Assembly: GCF_018991925.1 (NCBI RefSeq)
Contig: NW_024736071.1
Span: 15,420,787-15,484,786 of the forward strand
Length of the DNA: 64,000 nucleotides
From: Homarus americanus
Taxonomy: Eukaryota; Arthropoda; Malacostraca; Decapoda; Nephropidae
Reading direction: 5' to 3'
Shown: positions 55,764 through 64,000 of the stretch, piece after piece
How positions within the stretch are numbered: position 1 is the first letter of the stretch
Layout: the number at the start of each line of letters is the position of its first letter
Translations under genes and position numbers: made by a program
The notes under the pieces: model-generated
What the model saw: the letters and a program-made list of their open reading frames with translations, nothing else
Told to the model about the DNA's origin: nothing
Database searches by the model: none

Positions 55764-56282
55764 TCTGTCTGTAAGAAAGGTGTTGACAGTAACAGAATAA
55801 TGTGCAATACATATGGAAGGTGGGTACACAAGAGGTGCTGTAGGTGCAGGTAACTCGACATTGGGGAACATATATACCTAGACTGTGTTGATAAGTTGTG
55901 TTACCTGGGTGACATTATCAGTGCTGAAGGAGGTGTTGAAGCTACCTCAGTTACACGAGTCGCAAGTGGCTGGAGGAGTTTTATTGGTTTTCCCTTTATT
56001 AACGACAAGAAGACCTTCCTTCAGGTGTAAGGGAAGATGGATCCAACTGGTGTGAGAAGTGATATGCAGTATGGCAGTTGAACATGATCATCAAGCTGAT
56101 ATGAGAATGGTGAGGTGGATGTGTAATTTGATACTGAAAGATAGGGAATGTTGTTCAGAGCTAAAAGGGCAGCTAGGTATTGAGAATATTGGCGACATTT
56201 TCCATAGAGGTAAACTGAGATGGCTGGTCGTGTGGAGAGAGAAGGAATAATACCAGTTGGGTCAAGAGGTGGCAGGAGCTCT
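55764..56282 (+). pseudogene. Second LINE relic: 3' part of a reverse-transcriptase polyprotein, multiply broken
   Basis: In order: a zinc-knuckle-like piece (SVCKKGVDSN ... WVHKRC), a stop, then a CYLGDIISAEGGVEA segment, further stops near 56028-56076, and in a new frame RMVRWMC, KDRECCSELKGQLGIE and KLRW (56059-56250). A weak continuation (GSRGGR) runs to about 56282. These are hallmarks of the C-terminal part of a LINE ORF2 family common in marine invertebrates. The RT core is absent. At least three stops or frameshifts make it a dead, 5'-truncated copy. It differs from the jockey-like fragment at 30.7 kb, so two LINE families are present. Confidence 0.82.
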
Positions 56283-56370
56283 CAGAATTTCTCTCGTTGT
56301 TTTCAGTCACTCTTACGTAGTCTATAGTGACTGTGTGTTTGTCTGTCAGCATAACTCGTCTTTAAAAATT

Positions 56371-56676
56371 GTTCAATATCATCATGCATATATATACACA
56401 CTGAAGGAAATGTGTCATCAACCAATCAGCAACACGCTTATATACAATCCCAGCGTGTAAAAATACCATCAACTAATCAGCAACACGCTTATGTACGATC
56501 CCAGGGTGTAAACATACCGTCAGCCAATCGGCACCGCTCTTATATAAGATCACCGAGAGTAAATATACGTCTAGCCACTCACCTCCATTCTGACATGCAA
56601 ACATCGAGGGTAAATATACTTTTAACCAATCAGGATCACGCTTGCATGCCTACTTGGATGATAAACATGGAGATAC
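56371..56676. repeat. 51-bp tandem repeat with CCAAT and TATA-like motifs
   Basis: Five units of exactly 51 bp start at 56421, 56472, 56523, 56574 and 56625. A more diverged 50-bp unit precedes them. Several units begin (A/G)CCAATC and contain CTTATATA or a variant. Because 51 is 17 codons, one + frame (56412-56699) stays open and repeats the pattern N-Q-Q-H-A-Y ... V-N-I-P. Divergence between units is high, which makes the preserved period and frame notable. Confidence 0.9.
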
Positions 56677-56706
56677 TGGATGAGAAAGAGAAAATATAAC
56701 TATACC

Positions 56707-56709
<3 letters not shown>

Positions 56710-56748
<39 letters not shown>

Positions 56749-57420
56749 AGGAAGAATATATGAATAAAAACACACGAGAGAGAGTGGATTACAGTACGTG
56801 GGGACGGTCCTAAGAGCAGGTAACGAGAAGCATATGAAGGGGAGACTGTTTAGTGTGTAGAGGGAGACGGTGAGAGTAAAAAATAACAAAGCAGTCCATA
56901 ATTTTTCTTGTCTTTACTTCTCTCTTCTTCCTCCCGTCTTCTCCCCCCTCCTTCTGGTCTATTCCTCATTTTCTCCTCCCCCCGCCTCTCTCCTTTTCTC
57001 CCGTTATTCTCTCGTCTCTCTCACCCCCTCACCTTCGCCCCCTATCTCTTGCATCTATCCCTCTTACGTTTACACTTCTCTCGAGTCTCTACCCTCTCAC
57101 TCTCTTCTGTCTCTTCCATCTCCCCTTCCATCACCGGACGCCTCTTGCCAGCACTCCAAGGGGGCATGGAAAGGGAGAAGGGGAGGGAGGTTTAAAGGGG
57201 AGAGAGAAGAGTGGGAGGGTAGAAAGTAGGGACGAGGGGGTAGGGAGGGGAAAGAAGATGGGAGGGGGAGAAGGAATGGGAGAGGAGGGTGGAAGGAGGG
57301 AGAAAGAGAGAGAGAGAGAGGAGGAGGAGGTAGAAGATGAGCCAGGGAGGAATGGAGACAGGGAGGAGAGGAGGAAAGAAGGCAGGGAGAGGAAAGGAAG
57401 AAAATAAACAGGGAAGAGAG
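56710..57420. repeat. (GA)n, C/T-rich block and purine block
   Basis: (GA)n at about 56710-56746; C/T-rich sequence at 56905-57130; G/A-rich sequence at 57160-57420. The last two are complementary in composition and face each other. No gene is seen. Confidence 0.85.
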
Positions 57421-57915
57421 AAGGCATTGACTTTACACTGGAGCTTAAAATTTTAACAAATAATTTTTTGGTGGCCGTCCGAAAAATGAATTTCCTCAAA
57501 ATCTGAATATAGTCAGTTCCTCAAGGCACAGATTAGCGAGCCATGTAAACTCTACGCTTATCCTCGAACACGTTACTATGGATAAATAACTTTTAAAACT
57601 ATATTTTCTTTCTGATTCTAAAACCCATCCATGCTAAAGTGTTCTGAGGTAAGCATTGACTTTACACCTTGGCTGACCACTGATTTAATGGGCTGGTTTG
57701 TGTGTTTCCGGAGGTCGTGGGAGGCGAGGAGGGATGGAAGTTGCCGGGTAGGGATTTCGAAGCCGCCAGTCTGTGTGGCCTATAAGTGACGTGGAGTGTA
57801 CATATGTGTGTATATCTGTGTGTGTGTTTGTGTGTACTTCAGTGTTAGGAGAATACTTGCAATTACAGATGTTTGTAGCGTATATACTGTAAACTTATTG
57901 TACATGTTGGTATAA

Positions 57916-57918
<3 letters not shown>
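57421..57918. other. Unique sequence, no gene seen
   Basis: GCATTGACTTTACAC occurs at about 57425 and 57653, possibly the ends of an old duplication. Confidence 0.6.

Positions 57919-57975
<57 letters not shown>
57919..57975. repeat. (GT)n microsatellite
   Basis: A GT run of about 56 bp. Confidence 0.95.
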
Positions 57976-57978
<3 letters not shown>

Positions 57979-58146
57979 TATACATTTGTATTTAAATATT
58001 CTCTGTGTCTGCATGTTCTTCATGTATGCATGCCGGTGTCGACTATATGCACATATACAAATACACGTCCATGTATGAAGGCTGGCGAGCTGGTGTGATC
58101 ATACACTGTGTATAAGCTCCACACAGCCCCCTAGTTTCTATCCGAG

Positions 58147-58252
58147 GACCAATTTATCCGATAATTGGGTGACAGAGGGGGGGGGGGTGATTAGCGACCA
58201 TCATCAACACACGACAGAGCAGGAGCCTAATGACCATTATCATTATAATTAC
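58147..58252 (+). repeat. Dispersed repeat, copy A (CCAATT palindrome element)
   Basis: Starts GACCAATTTATCCGATAATTGG (short palindrome), then a G-run, then GATTAGCGACCATCATCAAC and GACCATTATCATTATAATTA. The reverse complement of 63462-63564 matches it over most of its length. Confidence 0.75.
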
Positions 58253-58855
58253 CTGAGCCTAATAGCAGTGTTACCAAGAGCTTGTCTCCGTCTCCAGTGA
58301 GTGATCTAAGTAAGTATATTGAGGCGGTAATAAGAGAGAGTGAAGGAACTCTGAGGGGGGACTATTAATAACAAGATTGGATAATAATGGCTAAATGACG
58401 GAGGTAATTACTGTAGTGAATCATGCACAGAGGAACAAGGAGAATTTGACGTGACGTGAATTCTCAGCTGACTGGCTAAGACTCATTGAAAATTTGCATA
58501 CGAAAGTGAGCTAATTTACTTTCTTTAAAACATCAATTATATAAACTACTAATTTTATTTTCCAGCTTTAAGAGAATAAAAAATTTTCTTAGAAGACCAA
58601 TTATATAAACATAATTTGTATACTATGGACGAGAAAGTTTTTATAATGTTTAACGATGAGTTATATAAATCTCTCTCTAATTTTCATATTAAGGTAATGG
58701 GAACTTGGTCTCGACCTTTAAGAAAAATTATTGATAATTCAGTAATTGAGAGAAATTAACAGTACACGTTTTTTTTGTACCAAGTTTTCAGACAACGAAT
58801 TATATTTGATTAATGGAAGTACTGTGGATAAATTTCATTATTATTTAGATATTAT
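58253..58855. other. AT-rich unique DNA, no gene seen
   Basis: AATTATATAAA(C/T) recurs at about 58535, 58607 and 58660 in an AT-rich stretch. Confidence 0.65.
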
Positions 58856-58856
58856 G

Positions 58857-58933
58857 ACATACATACATACATACTGTACATACATACATACATACATACA
58901 TACATACATACATACATACATACATACATACAT
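58857..58933. repeat. (CATA)n microsatellite
   Basis: A tetranucleotide run of about 76 bp with one CTGTA interruption. Confidence 0.95.
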
Positions 58934-59105
58934 TAATCAGGGATAATTGCAGTTTAATCCCTAAAAACAACTTGAAATTTTTGGCCGAATAGCGATAAAT
59001 TTTGTGTTTTTATTTTTGTGACTCAGTGGTAATTAATTTTCATATGGTAAAATTAACTGTGTTTTATTGTAGTCGTTGTTTAATAACATAATACAGCAGA
59101 ATTAT

Positions 59106-59147
59106 ACTTGAAATAGGTTAGGTTAGGTATAGCTATTACCTGACACG

Positions 59148-59181
<34 letters not shown>

Positions 59182-59345
59182 CAAAACAATCACCATCGCT
59201 ATCGCTTTCCCTCTTCCCCAGTCAGTGTTGTGGTGAGGAAGCCGCACTCAATACTAGCATCCCCCACCCCACCCCACACCCCACCCCACACCCCACCCCA
59301 TCACCCCACCACACCCCACCACCCCACACCCCACCCCACCCTGAC
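59106..59345. repeat. Short TTAGG tract, (CA)n and CCCCACACCCCAC repeat
   Basis: Three TTAGG-type units at 59107-59123, (CA)n at about 59150-59179, C/A-only repeats at about 59262-59340. Confidence 0.88.
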
Positions 59346-59502
59346 CTATAGCTAACAGTACAGAGGAACGCCCTACCTGGATAGTGATTTACCTTCATGA
59401 GTCGCAACATAAATTACACCTGTTTGTTAATATCCTCATTCTTTACGGGTCGTCTCAGTGGATACCTTTCCCAGCTTCACTTATCTGATCTCTCCATGTG
59501 AC

Positions 59503-59597
59503 TTCTACTACTACTACTTCTACTACTACTACTACTTCTACTACTACTACTTCTACTACTACTACTACTTCTACTACTACTACTACTACTACTACTT
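59503..59597. repeat. (CTA)n with TTCTA interruptions
   Basis: ACTACT array interrupted regularly by ACTACTTCT. Confidence 0.92.
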
Positions 59598-59734
59598 TAT
59601 ATTATACATACCAAGAATTAGTTTTGTTTTCCTTACTATTCAATTAAATTATTTCTACAATTCTACCTGTGTGACGTAATAACAGGTTACCTGCTTAATT
59701 ACTAACTACCCCCTACCCCTCAATATCCCATCTC

Positions 59735-59831
59735 GGACCAATTTAATCCAATTACTGGCCAGTTAATAGCTCCCCCCCTGCCCGAGGTCATTAATCACCC
59801 CCCCCCTTCCACATAACCAGCACATGACAGA
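59735..59831. repeat. Dispersed repeat, copy C (partial and rearranged)
   Basis: GGACCAATTTAATCCAATTAC matches the start of copy A, but the next part (GGTCATTAATCACCCCCCCC) matches copy A in the opposite orientation. The locus is therefore two partial copies head to head or an inverted rearrangement. Confidence 0.55.
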
Positions 59832-60183
59832 TGGTTTGGTTTTTAACACAATTATCACTGTAATTAAAGAGTTATTATTGATGTTAGATGCTGCCACTAT
59901 CATTGCTACCTGTTGGGGAACAAAGGTGTGCGCGTGTCTTAATTACCCCAGGCAGGTGAGAAATGATTGAACGCTGTGATTTACCTGTATGTGATAATAA
60001 TAGTACTGGGGCTTGTAGTGAGAATATATGTGGTTGTACTTTTACATTTTTACTGTAGATTTTTTTGAAGGTTATAATGGTAGAAATTCATTGTTTGTTT
60101 ACATATATATTTGGTATTTATTTGTTTATTTGTCTTTTTATTTTCATTTAGTTTAATTTTATGTTATGATTTTTATGTGGATG

Positions 60184-60248
<65 letters not shown>
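60184..60248. repeat. (GA)n microsatellite
   Basis: A GA run of about 65 bp with one AAAG interruption. Confidence 0.95.
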
Positions 60249-60250
<2 letters not shown>

Positions 60251-60660
60251 AAGGTAAATGCAACACAAAACAATCACAAAATACAATACTATATATCACA
60301 CAGATAATTATAAATATCAATTATTATTACCATCATTATTATCATCTTTGTCATTATCATTGTCATCATTATACAGAGCCATGATACGACACATGTTTAT
60401 AATGATTAATGATGACTATAATCCAGGTCACGTGATCACCTACGAAACTTGTCCAACACGTGTTCGATAACCAGGTAAATAATCAAATAACCACGAATTA
60501 TCATTATCATAAAAACTCACTATTTTATTTTTAATTTTTTTGTTTCTAAATCAAATAATATTTATGTGATATAAATTTTTTCAATTAATCATTTTTTGTA
60601 ATATGATCTTCTTGACATATTAAACCTATTGGAAATATTATATGTAGAAATTAATGAAAA
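60249..60660. other. AT-rich unique DNA, no gene seen
   Basis: ATTATTATCATC-like sequence at 60320-60375; no ORF. Confidence 0.7.
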
Positions 60661-60667
60661 TATTACA

Positions 60668-60816
60668 TGAGGTTAAGTTTGGTTAGGTTAGGTTAGGTTA
60701 GGTTAGGTTCTTGTGTATTAGGTTGGGCTAAGTTAGGTTAGGTTCTTGTGTGTTAGGTTAGGTTAGGTTCTTGTGTGTTAGGTTAGGTTAGGTTAGGTTC
60801 TTGTGTGTTAGGTTAG
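60668..60816 (+). repeat. Compound telomere-type array TTAGG plus TTCTTGTGTG
   Basis: TTAGG blocks (three to five units) alternate four times with a TTCTTGTGT(G/A) linker, giving a higher-order unit of about 25-35 bp. Confidence 0.92.
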
Positions 60817-60908
60817 CGTGTCTTTGGCAACATAACCCTTATTTAATAACACGTACAATAAATTTGGCTAAATACATTAACTCAACTCTGCGCCCCAAGT
60901 TAATCAGA

Positions 60909-60939
<31 letters not shown>

Positions 60940-61400
60940 ATTTTTTTCTACACTGAACAAGGACGTGAAATATAATATCTAGACCAAGTGTTTCATTTAG
61001 TTAACATTTAAAAATAATAAAATAAACAAAATCATTACTGACATTTACATATTTATTTTATTTATTTATTTTAATATTTACTCATGGTGAATCAAATTGA
61101 ATGAATAATTAGGAATATTTTGTGAGCGGCAGAGAATAGAATGATGGTCACTATCTCTCACATTCTCTCGTTGTCTCTGTGTCTATATTCTCTCTCTCTA
61201 TCTCTCTATCCACATTCTCTCTCTCTATCCACATTCTCTCTCTCATTGTCTCTCTATTGATGTAAACCTTTTCAAAAAAAAATATAAAAATCCAAAACGA
61301 GGAAAATAATTTCTGTTATTCATAGATTTTTTTTCCCTTTGTAAAACACGAAAAATTCTGATGAAAGATTAATTGGTGTTTAAGTTTTTTCTATTATTAC
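60817..61400. other. AT-rich unique DNA with GT and CT tracts, no gene seen
   Basis: (GT)n at about 60914-60938 and CTCTCTATCCACATT repeats at about 61180-61245. Confidence 0.75.
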
Positions 61401-61403
61401 AAG

Positions 61404-63100
61404 GCCGGAGAAGCACTCGTTAGGCACTCGTTGTTCGTTACAAGACCAGAGAGGCACTCGTTAGGCACTCGTTGTTCGTTACAAGGCCAGAGAGGCACTC
61501 GTTAGGCACTCGTTGTTCGTTACAAGACCAGAGAGGCACTCGTTAGGCACTCGTTGTTCGTTACAAGACCAGAGAGGCACTCGTTAGGCACTCGTTGTTC
61601 GTTACAAGGCCGGAGAGGCACTCGTTAGGCACTCGTTGTTCGTTACAAGGCCGGAGAGGCACTCGTTAGGCACTCGTTGTTCGTTACAAGGCCGGAGAGG
61701 CACTCGTTAGGCACTCGTTGTTCGTTACAAGGCCAGAGAGGCTCGTTGGCACTCGTTGTTCGTTACTCGTTAGGCACTCGTTGTTCGTTACAAGGCCAGG
61801 CACTCGTTAGGCACTCGTTGTTCGTTACAAGACCAGAGGCACTCGTTAGGCACTCGTTGTTCGTTACAAGGCCAGAGAGGCACTCGTTAGGCACTCGTTG
61901 TTCGTTACAAGGCCAGAGGCACTCGTTGGGCTCGTTGTTCGTTACAAGGCCAGAGGCACTCGTTAGGCACTCGTTATTCGTTACAAGGCCAGAGAGCACT
62001 CGTTAGGCACTCGTTGTTCGTTAGGCGGAGGCACTCGTCGAGGGATCGTTGGCGTCGTTGTTCGTTACACACTCGTTGTTTATTCGTTACACTCGAGAGG
62101 CACTCGTTGGCACTCGTTGTTCGTTACAAAGACTCGTTAGTCGTTGTTCGTTAGGCAGTTAGGCACTCGTTGTTCGTTACAAGCCAGAGAGGCACTCGTT
62201 AGGCACTCGTTGTTCGTTACAAGACCAGAAGGCACTCGTTAGGCACTCGTTGTTCGTTACAAGGCCGGAGAGCACTCGTTGTCGTTGTTCGTTACAAGAC
62301 CAGAGAGCACTCGTTAGGCACTCGTTGTTCGTTACAAAGACCAGAGGCACTCGTTAGGCACTCGTTGTTCGTTACAAGGCCAGAGGGAGGCACTCGTTAG
62401 GACCACTCGTTGGCACTCGTTGTTCGTTACAAGGCCAGAGAGGCACTCGTTGTCGTTGTTCGTTACAAGACCAGAGAGTCGTTGTTCGTTACAAGACCAG
62501 AGAGGCACTCGTTAGGCACTCGTTGTTCGTTACAAGACCAGAGAGGCACTCGTTAGGCACTCGTTGTTCGTTACAAGGCCAGAAGGCACTCGTTAGCACT
62601 CGTTGTTCGTTACTCGTTAGGCACTCGTTGTTCATTTACAATCGTTAGGCACTCGTTGTTCGTTACAAGACCAGAGAGGCACTCGTTAGGCACTCGTTGT
62701 TCGTTACAAGGCCGGAGGCCTCGTTAGGCACTCGTTGTTCGTTACAAGACCAGAGAGGCACTCGTTAGGCACTCGTTGTTCGTTACAAGGCCAGAGGCAC
62801 TCGTTGCACTCGTTGTTCGTTACAAGGCCAGAGACTCGTTGTTCGTTACAAGACCAGAGAGGCACTCGTTAGGCACTCGTTGTTCGTTACAAGGCCAGAG
62901 AGGCACTCGTTGGGCACTCGTTGTTCGTTACAAGACCAGAGAGGCTCGTTAGGCACTCGTTGTTCGTTACAAGGCCGGAGAGGCACTCGTTGGCACTCGT
63001 TGTTCGTTACAAGGCCAGAGAGGCACTCGTTGTTCGTTAGGCACTCGTTGTTCGTTACAAGGCCGGAGAGGCACTCGTTAGGCACTCGCAGTCGTTTCGT
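61404..63100. repeat. 1.7-kb satellite-like array, 41-bp unit
   Basis: About 40 copies of a 41-bp unit: AGAGGCACTCGTTAGGCACT, CGTTGTTCGTTACAAG, and GCCGG/GCCAG/ACCAG. Inside each unit an 11-bp piece (GGCACTCGTTA) is doubled. The left 350 bp is nearly perfect. From about 61740 many units have internal deletions or lost halves. Since 41 is not a multiple of three, ORFs here (up to 109 codons) drift between frames and are not genes. Confidence 0.97.
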
Positions 63101-63237
63101 TATGGAGTTTTCTATTCTCAACATGTTATTAAGATCTTTTATATAATCGAGAAACATCGACTGTCATTTGCAGATTTTTTTTCACGAAAAAAAAAATCAT
63201 GATGAAGATGAATTGATATTCATCTCTTAGTATTACA

Positions 63238-63375
63238 AAAGGAGGTGGGGTGGGTGGGAGGGTGGTGGGGTGGGGTGTGGGAGGGTGTGGTGGGGGGGGG
63301 GTGGGGGTGGGGGAGGGGGTGGGGAGGGGGGGTGGGGTGGGGGTGTGGGGAGGGTGGGGGTGTGGGGAGGTGAAG
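63238..63375. repeat. G-rich GGTGGGG/GGGAGGGTG array
   Basis: About 135 bp of G-runs of three to nine separated by single T or A. It is the strongest G-quadruplex candidate in the window. Pro/Thr-rich minus-strand ORFs are artefacts. Confidence 0.9.
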
Positions 63376-63461
63376 CGTTCGATGTTGGCCGTAAGCAGAA
63401 ACACATCGGCATTGGGGGGGGGGTAGTAGGTAAGAGAGAATATTGCTAGCACCATTGAACG

Positions 63462-63564
63462 TCATAATTATAATCATAATGGTCCGTAGGCTCGAGCTTT
63501 CATGTGTTGCTGATGGTCGTTAATGATGGCGCTAGTTCACGGACCAATTACTGGATTAATTGGT
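63462..63564 (-). repeat. Dispersed repeat, copy B (inverted relative to copy A)
   Basis: Reverse complement of copy A at 58147-58252. It ends in ACCAATTACTGGATTAATTGGT, an 8-bp-arm palindrome. No G-run, so copies differ by that insertion. Confidence 0.75.
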
Positions 63565-63876
63565 ACAGCGGAATAGGTAAATTGGTAATAGTTGTTAATT
63601 AATTGTGGACGCACATCCCCGTGGCGGTGGTGTGAGAGAGAATGAAAGCAAGTTGTTCATTGAAGCGAGAAGCACTGATGCCTGCCTGCAGTCACACCCA
63701 GGCATATACTGTCATGTATCTCTTGTGATCAATATTACGAACTGTATTCATTATTACATTTATTAATACAGAAAGAAAATTATGGTATGTCAACTTTAAA
63801 ATTATGAGAAATATTTGCATAATTATGTTAAAAATGTTATATATGAAATAATTATCTGAACTGAAAATAAAGAGAC

Positions 63877-63939
<63 letters not shown>

Positions 63940-64000
63940 CGCTAAAGAGGAGTAATCGTCGAGTAAAGCTTTAAAAATCCACTGACGTATTTGCCATATT
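63565..64000. other. AT-rich unique DNA with a (GT)n tract, no gene seen
   Basis: (GT)n at about 63880-63938. No ORF. Confidence 0.8.

Noticed and set aside
55132..55812. ORFs of over 200 codons on both strands (poly-Asn, poly-Ile)
   Set aside because: Products of the TTA/TTG array and the adjacent purine tract.
61677..63157. Arg/Cys/Ser/Leu-rich ORFs in the 41-bp array
   Set aside because: Unit length is not a multiple of three, so frames drift; nothing indicates translation.

Overview
This is nuclear DNA from an arthropod, most likely a decapod crustacean (crab or shrimp). The reasons are one long-type Toll receptor exon with arthropod architecture, seven or more tracts of the arthropod telomere repeat TTAGG inside the sequence, two decayed LINE (non-LTR retrotransposon) fragments, and an extreme load of microsatellites and minisatellites. 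There are no operons, no ribosome-binding-site logic, no CRISPR array and no prophage. The call to decapod is inference from repeat style; the arthropod call is firm.

Layout. 1-4.7 kb is repeat-rich sequence that includes a 216-bp TA-flanked MITE (4083-4298) and the 3' end of an intron. 4702-8883 is the only convincing protein-coding exon: the large last exon of a Toll-6/Toll-8(Tollo)-like receptor (about 22 leucine-rich repeats, LRRCT/LRRNT cysteine cluster, about 5-6 more repeats, second LRRCT, transmembrane helix, TIR domain, long tail). Its signal-peptide exon was not found. From 8.9 kb to the end there is no intact gene. The sequence is a mosaic of AT-rich unique stretches and tandem arrays with units of 2 to 51 bp. 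The largest arrays are at 19.5-20.5 kb (10/20-bp unit), 28.0-28.7 kb (about 21 bp), 38.5-39.0 kb (20 bp) and 61.4-63.1 kb (41 bp). Degenerate LINE pieces lie at 30.7-31.4 kb and 55.8-56.3 kb, a tRNA-like SINE relic at about 35.1 kb, and a 100-N assembly gap at 48,530-48,629 inside a 12-bp array.

The less expected signals are: (1) two homologous 19-nt micro-exon-like modules at 27.27 and 53.23 kb, each with a canonical acceptor and donor and about 83% identity over the preceding 65 bp; (2) a cluster of T-box-type AGGTGTGAAC sites at 47.38-47.62 kb that starts with a 16-bp perfect inverted repeat; (3) eleven perfect TGACGTCA palindromes in 64 kb; (4) a 51-bp repeat at 56.4 kb that keeps a reading frame and carries CCAAT and TATA-like sequence in several units; (5) a TIR domain whose BB loop and EWC motif have lost usual residues. 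Apart from the Toll exon, nothing here can be shown from sequence alone to be expressed.
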